Below are positions 9,233 through 17,990 of a stretch of 64,000 bases of DNA, piece by piece. Position 1 is the stretch's first letter; the number at the start of each line of letters is the position of its first letter. The stretch is from DUML01 sp050949905 (lineage in GTDB: Bacteria > Bacillota > Desulfitobacteriia > Desulfitobacteriales > Syntrophobotulaceae): NCBI GenBank assembly GCA_050949905.1, contig JBMNGP010000005.1:62001-126000 (forward strand), given 5' to 3'. The notes under the pieces are model-generated. The model was not told where the DNA came from. It did not search any database and saw only the letters and a list, made by a program, of their open reading frames with translations. Both the position numbers and the translations under genes were made by a program.

Positions 9233-9924
9233 CTGAATACCTCCCTGAATAAAACATCTACGGATTTACCTTCTTTATCCCGAATATCGTCTACAGAAGA
9301 AGTTAAAACTACCTGGCCGTGATTGATAAAGATTACATAATCCAAGATATTTTCAATTTCTGATATGAGGTGGGTTGAGATCAATACCGTTGCTTGTTCA
9401 TTGTAATTACTGAGTATTGTTTTTAGAATATAATCCCTTGCTGCCGGGTCAACCCCGCCTATGGGCTCATCCAGAAGATAAAGCTCTGCTTCTCGGCTCA
9501 TAACCAGGATTAATTGGACTTTTTCTTTTGTCCCTTTGGACAAGGTTTTTAAACGGTCTTTAGGGTTGATATTCAGACTTTTCAGCATTTCGTAAGCTTT
9601 ATCCCGGTTAAAGTTCTGATAGAAATCCGCGAATAAATCAATTATTTGCTGAACACGCATCCAATCATTGAGATAAGTTTTTTCCGGGAGATAGGACACT
9701 ATCTTTTTAGTCTCAATCCCCGGTTTGCTGCCATTGATCAAGATTTTTCCGCTGGTGGGGGTTAAGAGATCGTTGGCTAGCTTGAGCAGAGTGCTTTTTC
9801 CGCTGCCGTTTGGACCTAAAAGGCCTATGATTTGCCCGCGTTCGAGCTTGAGAGATATATCTGACAGAGCGGTTTTAGTTCCAAACTTCTTAGTAAGACC
9901 ATGACATTCCAGAATAACGCTCAT
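9226..9924 (-). CDS. ABC transporter ATP-binding protein
   Basis: A 232-residue nucleotide-binding domain. It has Walker A GPNGSGKST near residue 36-44, a variant signature LSKGTKEKV, Walker B LYLLDEPIGGVDP and a switch His in ISTHL. The LSKGT form is common in the YtrB/bacitracin-type ABC-2 ATPases. It lies between the GntR regulator (4-base overlap) and the permease (7-base overlap), so the three proteins are translationally coupled. It powers the adjacent permease at the inner face of the membrane. Confidence 0.92.
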   Translation of the reverse strand: MSVILECHGLTKKFGTKTALSDISLKLERGQIIGLLGPNGSGKSTLLKLANDLLTPTSGKILINGSKPGIETKKIVSYLPEKTYLNDWMRVQQIIDLFADFYQNFNRDKAYEMLKSLNINPKDRLKTLSKGTKEKVQLILVMSREAELYLLDEPIGGVDPAARDYILKTILSNYNEQATVLISTHLISEIENILDYVIFINHGQVVLTSSVDDIRDKEGKSVDVLFREVFRC

Positions 9925-10292
9925 TTTCCCATCTCCTCCACCAACTTGTTAATAATGGTTAAGATCTCTTTTCGTTCAAAGCCCATAAGCTGCATTTTCT
10001 CTAAAAACTCCAGGATTTGTTCCCGCGCTAATTTGTTTTTTGCCATTTCAACCATCCGTGCATCCTCCGTAACCGACCGGCCGCTGGTGCGGTGGGTAAT
10101 TATCAGGCCGTCTTCTTCTAATTTGGCTAGTGCTCTCTGCATGGTGTTAGGATTGACTGCGGCCTCCTGAGCCATATCCCGTACCGAAGGCAGTTTTGAA
10201 CCTAAAGGATAATCGCCCGAGAAAATCTTTAATTCAATTTGTTCAATAAGTTGGGTGTAAAGCGGGCGGTCAGACTTCAATTCCCATGGCAT
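9921..10292 (-). CDS. GntR family regulator, YtrA subfamily
   Basis: A 123-residue protein: an N-terminal GntR winged helix (QLIEQIELKIFSGDYPLGSK, then PSVRDMAQEAAVNPNTMQRA) followed by only a short helical dimerisation tail. That is the size and layout of the YtrA subfamily, which lacks a large ligand domain. It is the first gene of a three-gene operon with the ABC ATPase and permease. The perfect 17-bp inverted repeat at 10303-10340, just upstream of its start, is almost certainly its operator, so the operon is likely autorepressed. Confidence 0.9.
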   Translation of the reverse strand: MPWELKSDRPLYTQLIEQIELKIFSGDYPLGSKLPSVRDMAQEAAVNPNTMQRALAKLEEDGLIITHRTSGRSVTEDARMVEMAKNKLAREQILEFLEKMQLMGFERKEILTIINKLVEEMGK

Positions 10293-10302
10293 GGTATCAC
10301 CT

Positions 10303-10340
10303 CTGTATTATTGTATTAACTACTTAATACAATAATACAG
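10303..10340. promoter_or_regulatory. GntR operator, perfect 17-bp inverted repeat
   Basis: CTGTATTATTGTATTAA (10303-10319) is mirrored exactly at 10324-10340 with a 4-base centre (CTAC). It lies 11 bases upstream of the GntR start codon and overlaps the expected -10 region of the minus-strand promoter. This fits YtrA-type operators, which are long AT-rich palindromes. Confidence 0.8.
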
Positions 10341-10352
10341 AATTATAATAAT

Positions 10353-10358
10353 TGTCAA
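10353..10358 (-). promoter_or_regulatory. -35 box of the GntR-ABC operon
   Basis: Read on the minus strand this is a consensus TTGACA. A TATTGT-like -10 would fall inside the palindrome about 18 bases downstream, so repressor binding should block RNA polymerase. The -10 assignment is weak. Confidence 0.5.
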
Positions 10359-10567
10359 TAGCTCTTGAACAAAAGAATTATATAGCACAACAGAATTTAA
10401 AACGCAACGCGGAAAAAATGCAGAAAAAAATGAAGACTGGTTGCCGGCCCATAGCAGCACTACACCGGGGTCTTCACAGATATATCAGATATTAGGAATT
10501 ATTAGGTTATTAGATTCTATTTTTGTTTTAGCCTGATTAGCAGTCAGCTTTACTAAAATGGTTACTC

Positions 10568-11110
10568 TTATTCCTTCCGGATACAAAATTTAATTAGGGC
10601 TTCATTAAATAAGCGGATATGAACCTGTTCATCCAAAATTATGCGGCGGAGGATAGCCTGGATATAAGGGTCGGCGATAGCCCGGATATGCCTCTGGTAT
10701 CCTTCAATTGCTTTATATTCGGCATCAAGATCAGCTTTGAGCTGTTCGCAGAGATAGCTACCATAATATATATACTCTCCTGACCAAAAACATCCGGAAG
10801 TGCTGTAGGACCCACGAATAAGAGGGTTGCCTCCCAGTTTTTTAATCAGCTCCGCCAGGATTTCCATATGCAGCATTTCGGTAATAGAGACGTTTTCCAG
10901 AAGCTCGCCCAAACTTTTATCCACATCTTTAAAAAAGAAATAGTGATAAAGGTATTGGTTAATAGCAGTGAATTCACTGACAACCCCGGCATAATCATCC
11001 ACTAATAATTCAGCGTAGTGCCTATTGGGTCCCAAAACCTTTATCTCCGGATAGGGAGAGGGATCGGAGAAACCAGGCCTTTTATGCAGTTGGTAATCGG
11101 GTTTACTCAT
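10568..11110 (-). CDS. Ferritin-like diiron/dimanganese protein
   Basis: A 180-residue four-helix protein with the paired metal-ligand pattern of ferritin-like carboxylate proteins. A Glu lies in VSEFTAINQYLYHYFF and an E-x2-H in SITEMLHMEI. A second Glu is in AEYKAIEGYQRHI and a second E-x2-H in ILDEQVHIRLF. Length and motifs are closest to the small ferritin-like/manganese-catalase-like proteins common in spore-forming Clostridia. The likely role is peroxide or metal handling in the cytoplasm, an inference from the fold. An AGGAGG ribosome site precedes the ATG. It stands alone, 99 bases beyond the end of the MFS gene. Confidence 0.8.
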   Translation of the reverse strand: MSKPDYQLHKRPGFSDPSPYPEIKVLGPNRHYAELLVDDYAGVVSEFTAINQYLYHYFFFKDVDKSLGELLENVSITEMLHMEILAELIKKLGGNPLIRGSYSTSGCFWSGEYIYYGSYLCEQLKADLDAEYKAIEGYQRHIRAIADPYIQAILRRIILDEQVHIRLFNEALIKFCIRKE

Positions 11111-11208
11111 CTAAAATAACCTCCTATTTTAGTTCCTGATATACTTTTATTTAGCTGGAGGCAAATTGATGAGTAAATATAATTTAGGTTTGGCAACATG
11201 AAAATACT

Positions 11209-12534
11209 TTAGAGCAGTTCATTAATAAGACCTAATAGACAGAGTGAGATCAGCAAGCCAAAGGGAGCAAGAAACTGGCCAATTGTGCTGATCAAGCTGA
11301 CCTCAGGCAGCATGCCTGTAAAGAAGGTTACCCCCAGAGAGGCTCCAAAATACCGGCTCAATTGGATCAGACCGCTTAAAACGGTGCGGTCTTCACTGTT
11401 GACGGCGTTCTGGGAATTAATGAGGAAAGTAGCCATAACCCCTCCGGTGCACAACCCTACTAAGATAGTAGAAATACTAAAGAAGGTCAGATTTTTGCTG
11501 TATACAGTTAAGAACATAATAGCAGCTCCTGCCAGCATCATAACCCAGAGAAGCTTCGTAAAATGCCGGAAGCGGTATTTGCCTACTAGACGGCTGCTGC
11601 TGAGTAGGCCTGCGGATATCCCAATCATAAAGAAAAGCAAAAGCTTGCTTTCGTCCAGTTGAAAGCCTTGCTTGCTAAGAATTATTCCGCATAAAGGCAG
11701 GATGGTTACCAGGCCGTACATAATAGCGCCGGCCAGGATGGCGCTGATGATAGAGCTGCGGATAATTTTAGTCTTCAAAAAATCGATTTTAATAACCGGA
11801 TCAGGGTGTTTCCTTTCGATTAGGAACAATATGATGGCGCAAGCGATAGCAGCCAGCAAAAGCAGGGTGCCGGTGATATCCCAATAAGAGCGTTTGCTTA
11901 GCAGATTGGAAAAACCGACGGTAAGAGTGCAGAAAGCCCCAAAAATCAGCCCGCCGGCCAGATCGATCTCTTGAGCTTTTCTTAAGGCTTTTCTCTCCTG
12001 ATGCTTAGCGCCAAAGGCAACCCCAAGACCGGCTAAAATTACCATCCCAAAGTTGAGGAAAAAAATCCACATCCAGCCTAACTCTTTGGTAATAAAGCTC
12101 CCTAAAGGCGGGCTCAAAAGGTTGGCTAAAAGCTGGGCAAAAGCGAAGGTGCCGATCATATTGGCTCTTTTTTCCGGGGGAAACATATCCGTTACCATTG
12201 CTAAGGAAACAGGGGTAATCATCCCCGCTCCCAAACCTTGAATAGTCCTGGCGGCGATTAAGTGGCTAATATCGGGGGCGAATCCGCCCGCGAAACTCCC
12301 CAGGGCAAATACACCGATACCCAGGAGAAAGAACCTTTTCTTGCCATAGATATCAGCTAATTTGGAGAACAGGGGGATAGTGAAAATTGAAGCCAGCATA
12401 TAACTGGAAAAAATCCAGCTATATAACTCTCCGCCTCCTATTTCGGCCACTATGAAGGGCAGGGCAGTAGCCAGGATAAGCTGCATTACGCCAATTGAGA
12501 ACATTCCCAGGAGTAAACCGGCAAATACGATCAT
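11209..12534 (-). CDS. MFS drug exporter, DHA2-like
   Basis: A 441-residue polytopic protein with at least 12 hydrophobic spans. Motif A is clear (KLADIYGKKRFFLLG), as are RTIQGLGAG and PVSLAMVTDMFP, typical of EmrB/QacA-like proton-driven multidrug exporters. At 441 residues it is shorter than most 14-span members. A GGAAGGA site lies about 10 bases before the ATG. It is the last gene of a minus-strand run of TetR regulator and two PEP-synthase-like genes. It starts about 60 bases after the second of these, which suggests a drug inactivation plus efflux operon. Confidence 0.85.
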   Translation of the reverse strand: MIVFAGLLLGMFSIGVMQLILATALPFIVAEIGGGELYSWIFSSYMLASIFTIPLFSKLADIYGKKRFFLLGIGVFALGSFAGGFAPDISHLIAARTIQGLGAGMITPVSLAMVTDMFPPEKRANMIGTFAFAQLLANLLSPPLGSFITKELGWMWIFFLNFGMVILAGLGVAFGAKHQERKALRKAQEIDLAGGLIFGAFCTLTVGFSNLLSKRSYWDITGTLLLLAAIACAIILFLIERKHPDPVIKIDFLKTKIIRSSIISAILAGAIMYGLVTILPLCGIILSKQGFQLDESKLLLFFMIGISAGLLSSSRLVGKYRFRHFTKLLWVMMLAGAAIMFLTVYSKNLTFFSISTILVGLCTGGVMATFLINSQNAVNSEDRTVLSGLIQLSRYFGASLGVTFFTGMLPEVSLISTIGQFLAPFGLLISLCLLGLINELL

Positions 12535-12594
12535 TTAAGAGCCATCCTTCCGTTGCAGAATGCGATTATGCTTTTCGTAACAAAAAAACAGTAA

Positions 12595-14019
12595 TTAGCT
12601 GCTTACCCCAGGGGCGATTTCCTGTTCTTCCAGAATCATTACTATTCCTGCATTCCCGTCAACCCGGATTCTTTGACCGCTCTTAATTAGATTTGTTGCA
12701 CCTGTAATCCCTACTACTGCAGGTATTCCATATTCCCTGGCTACTACCGTACCATGGGTCAGGAGTCCGCCAACTTCCATAACCAAGCCGGCGGCATTGA
12801 TAAATAAAGGTGTCCAGCCCGGGTCGGTAAAGGGGGCTACCAGAATTTCGCCTTTAGCAAGTGATGATTTGGCAGGGTCGGTGATAACCCGCGCAATTCC
12901 TTCGACAACTCCCGCCGACACCGGCATACCGGCTAAAGCACCTTTAGGCAAATTTTCTTGATGATAGCCTGCTTTAATTTCTTCGCCTTCGCTGGTGAGA
13001 ACCCGGGGCGGGGTAAGCCTCTGGTAATGCCGGTATTCTTCTTTTCTTTTTTCGACCAGGCTAAGAAGGCTTTCATCATGCTCAATGGCATGGTATAACT
13101 CCCAAAAGCCCACATAAAAAACATCTTCGGCTTTAGCCAGATGACCTTTCGCCACCAGAGCCTCAGCCTCTTCCAGAAAGACTCTTTTACTGAGGAGGAT
13201 GAGTTTCATAATTAAATATTTGGGGTGTTCCCTGATGGGCAGGAGATTTCTTAAGACGCGAATCAGTCTTTTTACGATCAGGGCTTTTAATCTGCCATGC
13301 TTGGCTTCCACTTCTCTAATCAGCTCCGCTGCTGCTTCTTTGGCTCTTAAAACTGTTTCCTGATATTCTTCCCGATGAGCGCCTTCTTGAGCAGTTTTGA
13401 CGATAGCCAATATTGATACTGCCAGCTGCTCGGGGCTTTCTATCCATCTTTGTCGAGCCATATCAATTTCCCCGGCAGCCCTCATATCATATTTGGCCAT
13501 GAAGGACTCAAAGCGTTCTTTAAATTCAGCATGACCTTCCAGGTTCTTGAGGCGAACCAGGAGAGTACTGTAGTCCGGGTTTTCAAATTCCCTGACCAGT
13601 TGAGGCGATTTTCGGACCAGATCGGCCAGATCGCCGACGAGAAGCCCCATTTCAGTGGTTATATTGCCTTCTAAGCCTTTAACGATAAGATCAACATGCC
13701 GCCTAGTCCCTAGAAGCTTTTGCGCCAGTTTTTCCAGAGCTTTAAAACTAATAAGAGCCGGAGCCAGCTTTGGCAGGAGAACCTTAAAATCAGGAGTAAA
13801 GCTTGCAGCCTGAAGCACGGCCTTGAGTCTTTCTGTTCCGGGAGCAGCTTTATTGATATCTGCGGCGGCTTGTTTAACCCTTTGCTCGATATAGTTGTCC
13901 AGAAAGGCAACCGTACCTTCCGGGTTCTTATAAATCACGTTCTTAAGCACATTAAAAATTATAGGCCGGACGAACTTTCTTAGGTTTTTAGTGGAGGCTT
14001 TTCTGCTTTTGAATTTCAC
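12595..14019 (-). CDS. PEP-utilising enzyme, C-terminal half (phosphohistidine domain), split rifampin phosphotransferase-like
   Basis: 474 residues: about 330 residues of helical domain, then a swivelling phosphohistidine domain with the motif GGLLTHGTVVAREYGIPAVV, whose His carries the phosphate. There is no ATP-grasp domain here; it is supplied by the gene immediately upstream. The start is GTG at 14019 and its first bases overlap the upstream stop (GTGA), implying translational coupling. Together the two genes total about 910 residues, laid out like rifampin phosphotransferase (ATP domain, drug-binding domain, His domain). The drug identity is an inference. A variant PEP synthase is the alternative. 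Confidence 0.8.
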   Translation of the reverse strand: MKFKSRKASTKNLRKFVRPIIFNVLKNVIYKNPEGTVAFLDNYIEQRVKQAAADINKAAPGTERLKAVLQAASFTPDFKVLLPKLAPALISFKALEKLAQKLLGTRRHVDLIVKGLEGNITTEMGLLVGDLADLVRKSPQLVREFENPDYSTLLVRLKNLEGHAEFKERFESFMAKYDMRAAGEIDMARQRWIESPEQLAVSILAIVKTAQEGAHREEYQETVLRAKEAAAELIREVEAKHGRLKALIVKRLIRVLRNLLPIREHPKYLIMKLILLSKRVFLEEAEALVAKGHLAKAEDVFYVGFWELYHAIEHDESLLSLVEKRKEEYRHYQRLTPPRVLTSEGEEIKAGYHQENLPKGALAGMPVSAGVVEGIARVITDPAKSSLAKGEILVAPFTDPGWTPLFINAAGLVMEVGGLLTHGTVVAREYGIPAVVGITGATNLIKSGQRIRVDGNAGIVMILEEQEIAPGVSS

Positions 14020-15326
14020 TGTACAAAGCCAGGCCTGTTAATTAGTTCGCTTAAAGCGGCCGCCATCAGGGCGTCAGCATTCTGCAAAAATAATGGAAAT
14101 ATTTTGCGGAATCTTTTATGTTGCAAAAGGTGGCTCAAATCTAAATAAATCCTGCCTGCCGCAGATTTCATATATTTATACTCTTCAGCACTGCGGGCAC
14201 CTTGATCAAAGTTGGCGATTGTTCTCAGCATATCTATTCCCAGGGGGGATATGGGGTTGGTCATAACTTGAAAATGATTAAAGGAAACATAGGCATGCAA
14301 AGCCTCATCCTGGGGAAGGGGTTGTGGCAGGGGAAAGAGGGAGGTGATGGGGCGGCTTTGCACAATACTTAGGGTAAGCGCACAGGCTTCCCCGGCAGAG
14401 CCGGAATTCCCCGTCTGGGAATTAGCTGGAGACAGGCACCACTCGATATCCTGGGGGCAGCCGTAGTGCCCCTCGATTGCCATTCCCAGCTCGGCCACTT
14501 CTGTAATCAGGGAATCGCTTAAGACCTGACTTACCGATTTTTCCTCGCTTAGTTCAATTCTTTGGGTACCGCCGCCTTCTAAGGGGATAATAGCTAAATT
14601 CTTCTCGGCAATGATTTTGCTCTCAATCCGGCCGGTGCTTTTCCTGAATTTATAAATATCTGCGGAGACCAGGCCGGAAACAAGCGCTTCCCCCAGGCCG
14701 TAGCCCGCGTCAATGGAGATTATTCCCCTGTGGCCTGAGACCGGGTCGGCGGTGAACATAATTCCGGATACCTCCGGCAGGACCATTTCTTGAACGATAA
14801 CCGACATATGTACCATTTCATGCTTAATATTGTTTTGGATCCTGTACAGGATAGCTCTGTCAGTGAACAAGGAAGCCCAGCAATTGCGTACAGCATCCAA
14901 AATGGATTCTTCGCCCTTAACATTAAGATAGGTATCCTGCTGGCCGGCAAAAGAAGCAAAAGGAAGATCTTCGGCTGTGGCACTGGATCTTACGGCATAG
15001 GCTAAATCGGCACCGGCTTTTCTGACAGCGGCAATAATCTCCTCCTTGACCTGCTCTGGGATTGAAGATTGCTTTAGTTTTTCCCTAATGGCTGCGCCAA
15101 CCTGGGAGATATTACCCAGACTGGCATCCTGGATAACCCGGGATATAAAGTCGGCCAGGTTATTATGGCTGATAAACTCCTTATAGCCTTCGGTCGTAAC
15201 ACAAAAACCGCCAGGGACAGGGAAGCCCGCTTTGGTCATTTCACCTAGATTAGCGCCTTTGCCGCCTACCAAGGGCAAATCCTTACTGTCAATTTCCTGA
15301 AAAAAAAGAATGTAATTTTTTTTCAT
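14016..15326 (-). CDS. PEP/pyruvate-binding (ATP-grasp) N-terminal half, split rifampin phosphotransferase-like
   Basis: 436 residues. The N-terminus LVGGKGANLGEM-x7-PGGFCVT and the core AYAVRSSATAEDLPFASFAGQ are the ATP-binding domain of PEP synthase/PPDK/rifampin phosphotransferase proteins. The C-terminal part continues with YVSFNHFQVMTNPISPLG, which resembles the start of the rifampin-binding domain. The preferred start is the ATG at 15326, since GGGAGG lies at 15335-15340; an upstream in-frame codon at 15359 has no such site. It begins just after the TetR gene and ends in a GTGA overlap with the phosphohistidine half. A -1 shift at that junction would join the two frames. Confidence 0.8.
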   Translation of the reverse strand: MKKNYILFFQEIDSKDLPLVGGKGANLGEMTKAGFPVPGGFCVTTEGYKEFISHNNLADFISRVIQDASLGNISQVGAAIREKLKQSSIPEQVKEEIIAAVRKAGADLAYAVRSSATAEDLPFASFAGQQDTYLNVKGEESILDAVRNCWASLFTDRAILYRIQNNIKHEMVHMSVIVQEMVLPEVSGIMFTADPVSGHRGIISIDAGYGLGEALVSGLVSADIYKFRKSTGRIESKIIAEKNLAIIPLEGGGTQRIELSEEKSVSQVLSDSLITEVAELGMAIEGHYGCPQDIEWCLSPANSQTGNSGSAGEACALTLSIVQSRPITSLFPLPQPLPQDEALHAYVSFNHFQVMTNPISPLGIDMLRTIANFDQGARSAEEYKYMKSAAGRIYLDLSHLLQHKRFRKIFPLFLQNADALMAAALSELINRPGFVQ

Positions 15327-15361
15327 TTCTCTTACCTCCCAATAATTATATCTTGGCACCG

Positions 15362-15940
15362 TTAAGAAACAGTCCGATCAGCTGAGCCTTGAGGGTGTCC
15401 GGAGCAAGAGGCTCCCTGCTGAACAGCATTAGACAACAGGGAGCTCCTGATCAGAAACTGCAAATACCTGGACAAGACCAAAGCTGGTATATCCGTCCTG
15501 ATTTCCTTATTGGCCTGTGCTTCCTGTAAAATCATAACCAAGAAGGGTTCCAGTCCGCTGCGGCGGGGATTGTTAAAGGGATCATAATCCAAAAAGGTCT
15601 TCATCCGGAACTGTAAATATATTTCCGCTAGTTCTTTTTCCACAGTTATAATCGTGGTGAGAAAATCCAGAAACTTCGATAACTTTGCCTCTATTCCCGG
15701 GATGTCCTTAAGGCTGTCAAAGAACTCCTGCCCGTGCTTGGCAATATAATTTTGAAAATAGCCTACTAAAATCTCTTCCTTATCCGGGAAGTAATTATAG
15801 AGTGTACCCTTGGCTATATCAGCTTTTTCGGCAATCTCCTCCATAGAAGTATTCATAAAACCTTTCTCGCGAAAAAGACTTATAGCGCAGGTTATGATCT
15901 TTGCTCTGGTTTCTGCTTTTTTTCTTTCGCGCCTGTTCAT
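15362..15940 (-). CDS. TetR/AcrR family transcriptional regulator
   Basis: A 192-residue repressor. The N-terminal helix-turn-helix reads FREKGFMNTSMEEIAEKADI followed by AKGTLYNYFPDKEEIL, the standard TetR pattern. The C-terminal ligand domain is variable. It heads a minus-strand operon with the split PEP-synthase-like pair and the MFS exporter, so it likely controls them in response to a toxic compound. A consensus promoter (-35 at 16090-16095, -10 at 16067-16072) lies about 130 bases upstream. The inducer is unknown. Confidence 0.9.
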   Translation of the reverse strand: MNRRERKKAETRAKIITCAISLFREKGFMNTSMEEIAEKADIAKGTLYNYFPDKEEILVGYFQNYIAKHGQEFFDSLKDIPGIEAKLSKFLDFLTTIITVEKELAEIYLQFRMKTFLDYDPFNNPRRSGLEPFLVMILQEAQANKEIRTDIPALVLSRYLQFLIRSSLLSNAVQQGASCSGHPQGSADRTVS

Positions 15941-16066
15941 AGCAATCCACTCCTAATAAATTCCTTGGGCTTAGCTAAAGAGCACTAATAAATAAGTCAG
16001 ACCAAAGAGGTAATATAAAACATTAATATACGATTGGACATTGAATAAAATTATACTATACACAAA

Positions 16067-16095
16067 ATTGTACGCCGTATATAAATATTGGTCAA
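16067..16095 (-). promoter_or_regulatory. Promoter of the TetR/split-phosphotransferase/MFS operon
   Basis: On the minus strand TTGACC (16090-16095) and TACAAT (16067-16072) are separated by exactly 17 bases. The region around 16030-16085 is rich in short TATAC/GTATA palindromes that could hold the TetR operator, but none is clear enough to call. The rest of the 15941-16317 gap carries only this promoter and the divergent one below. Confidence 0.7.
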
Positions 16096-16248
16096 GAGCT
16101 GATTTTATTTCGTGTTGATTTCATTTCAAACCTTAGTTGTTCGATTTGCTTACTTTACTTATTTGGTTTTAGGGTTGATGCCTTTATTTGGTACCTGGTA
16201 CGGCTTTAGCGATTGAATGGATTCCGGGAGAGCGAGTACCGGGGTCAT

Positions 16249-16277
16249 TTGCCTTGAGAAGTTTTATATAATATTAT
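16249..16277 (+). promoter_or_regulatory. Putative promoter of the membrane protein/aldo-keto reductase operon
   Basis: TTGCCT (16249-16254), a 17-base spacer, then TATTAT (16272-16277), about 40 bases before the start at 16318. The match is moderate. Confidence 0.45.
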
Positions 16278-16317
16278 GGAACCAGATCACCTTAGACAGG
16301 AGACGGAGGGTTGATAA

Positions 16318-16680
16318 ATGCTCAAGTCGTTACTGGCTGTATTAGTGGTTATTCTTATCTTCTTTATTGCTTATAAAGTTTTTAAGTCAATTGTTAAAGG
16401 AATAATAATAATCTTGGTGATAGTGCTGGCCGTCATGCTTTTCAATTCTGTTTCCAGTGGCAGCTTTTCCCTGCAAAGAATTAAAGCTTTCTTTCCGCCC
16501 CAAGTAGAGCAGCAGGGTATTGAAGGAGAGTTAAACAAGATGGTAGAAAAGCTGAAGGGCTTGGATAGTGCTCAAATCGAAGAATACTTGGAAAATGCTC
16601 AGGCTGAACTGAAAAAACATGGCTTAAGTTTAGAGGCTGTTAAAAAGGCTTTGGAAAGATCGGCAGAAGAGGAGATGTAA
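16318..16680 (+). CDS. Small membrane protein of unknown function
   Basis: 120 residues. The first ~45 residues are two closely spaced hydrophobic helices (LLAVLVVILIFFIAYKVF and IVKGIIIILVIVLAVMLF). A charged, helical cytoplasmic or outer tail rich in Glu/Lys follows. No family was recognised. A GGAGGG ribosome site precedes the ATG. The stop is followed after 2 bases by the aldo/keto reductase start, so the two are co-transcribed, but no functional link can be read from the sequence. Confidence 0.75.
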   Translation: MLKSLLAVLVVILIFFIAYKVFKSIVKGIIIILVIVLAVMLFNSVSSGSFSLQRIKAFFPPQVEQQGIEGELNKMVEKLKGLDSAQIEEYLENAQAELKKHGLSLEAVKKALERSAEEEM

Positions 16681-16682
16681 TA

Positions 16683-17906
16683 ATGCTATACCGTGAAATG
16701 GGTAAAACCGGTGATAAGCTTTCAATTTTAGGCTATGGCTGTATGCGTTTCCCGAAGAAAGACAGGAAAATTGATGAGTCCAGGACAGAAAGGCAAATCA
16801 TCTCGGCTATCGAACAAGGAGTAAATTATTTTGACACGGCATATGTCTACAAGGGAAGTGAGACTGTGCTGGGGAAAATATTAGCAAAAGGCTACCGGAA
16901 TAAAGTTAAGCTCGCTACCAAATTGCCTTTGTTCATGGTACATTCCCGGAAAGGTATGGAAGCTATCCTGGATACCCAATTACAAAGGCTGCAAACCGAC
17001 CATATTGACTATTACCTGATGCATTGCCTCAATAGTAAAGAAGGCTGGCAGAGACTGAAAGCAATTGGGGTGGAAGAATTTCTTTTTAAGGCTAAACAAG
17101 CGGGGAAAATTAATCATATAGGCTTCTCCTACCATGGGGACAGCGGCCAGTTTAAAGCGGTAGTGGATGATTATCCCTGGGAATTTTGCCAGATCCAGTA
17201 TAACTATATGGATGAAAATACGCAGGCAGGCCTAGAAGGCCTTAAGTACGCGGGAGCCAAAGGGCTGGGCGTTGTCATCATGGAGCCTCTTAGGGGAGGG
17301 CTTCTGGCCGGAAAGATGCCGCCTCAAATTCAGGCCGTTTGGGATCAGGCGGAAATCAAAAGAGCTCCGGCCGAATGGGCGTTGCGCTGGATTTGGAATC
17401 ATCCTGAAGTGACGGTTGTTCTGTCCGGTATGAATGAAGAGGCACATATTGAGGAGAATATCAGGATAGCCGGAGATTCTTATGCACAATCTCTTTCTGC
17501 AAGTGAATTAGATAGTATTGCCATGGTCAAGGAGCTGCTGACCGGTATGTTGAGAGTAGGGTGTACGGCCTGCGGTTATTGCCTGCCTTGCCCGGCAGGG
17601 GTAAATATTCCCTTGTGTTTTGCTTATTATAATACCAAACATTTATTCGGGTCCCGCTCTCCTCAAGTTCAATACATCGGCATGTTAGGGGGAATGGATG
17701 GGGGAACTCCCGCTTATTCTTCACTTTGCCGACAGTGCGGCCAGTGCGAGAAACATTGTCCCCAGCATTTGCCGATTCGCCGGCATTTAAAGGAAGTTGC
17801 CAAAGACATGGAGCGCTTTTATTTTAAGCCTGCCGTCAGTTTGGTTCAGCGCTATTATAAGCTGCGGCAAGGATTGGCCCCCGGAAAAAACAAAAAGGAA
17901 TTATAG
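16683..17906 (+). CDS. Aldo/keto reductase with C-terminal 4Fe-4S domain
   Basis: 407 residues. The TIM-barrel carries the AKR tetrad in VNYFDTAYVYKGSE (Asp, Tyr), LATKLP (Lys) and DYYLMHCLN (His). After the barrel there are two cysteine clusters, CTACGYCLPCPAGVNIP and CRQCGQCEKHCPQHLP, typical of the ferredoxin-fused AKR group found in anaerobes. Such proteins are predicted oxidoreductases for carbonyl compounds with electron transfer through Fe-S; the substrate is unknown. It is coupled to the small membrane protein gene 2 bases upstream. Confidence 0.9.
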   Translation: MLYREMGKTGDKLSILGYGCMRFPKKDRKIDESRTERQIISAIEQGVNYFDTAYVYKGSETVLGKILAKGYRNKVKLATKLPLFMVHSRKGMEAILDTQLQRLQTDHIDYYLMHCLNSKEGWQRLKAIGVEEFLFKAKQAGKINHIGFSYHGDSGQFKAVVDDYPWEFCQIQYNYMDENTQAGLEGLKYAGAKGLGVVIMEPLRGGLLAGKMPPQIQAVWDQAEIKRAPAEWALRWIWNHPEVTVVLSGMNEEAHIEENIRIAGDSYAQSLSASELDSIAMVKELLTGMLRVGCTACGYCLPCPAGVNIPLCFAYYNTKHLFGSRSPQVQYIGMLGGMDGGTPAYSSLCRQCGQCEKHCPQHLPIRRHLKEVAKDMERFYFKPAVSLVQRYYKLRQGLAPGKNKKEL

Positions 17907-17990
17907 TTTTCATAACTATTGATTTTTTATTAATTTTGGTCAAAAATATTTCTTGGGGAGAATTTTCGATACGACTGGAGGTAGATTAAC

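Noticed and set aside
14016..14030. TGA at the split phosphotransferase junction as a selenocysteine codon
   Set aside because: The frame after the TGA stops within about a dozen codons, and the next gene restarts with a proper GTG in another frame.
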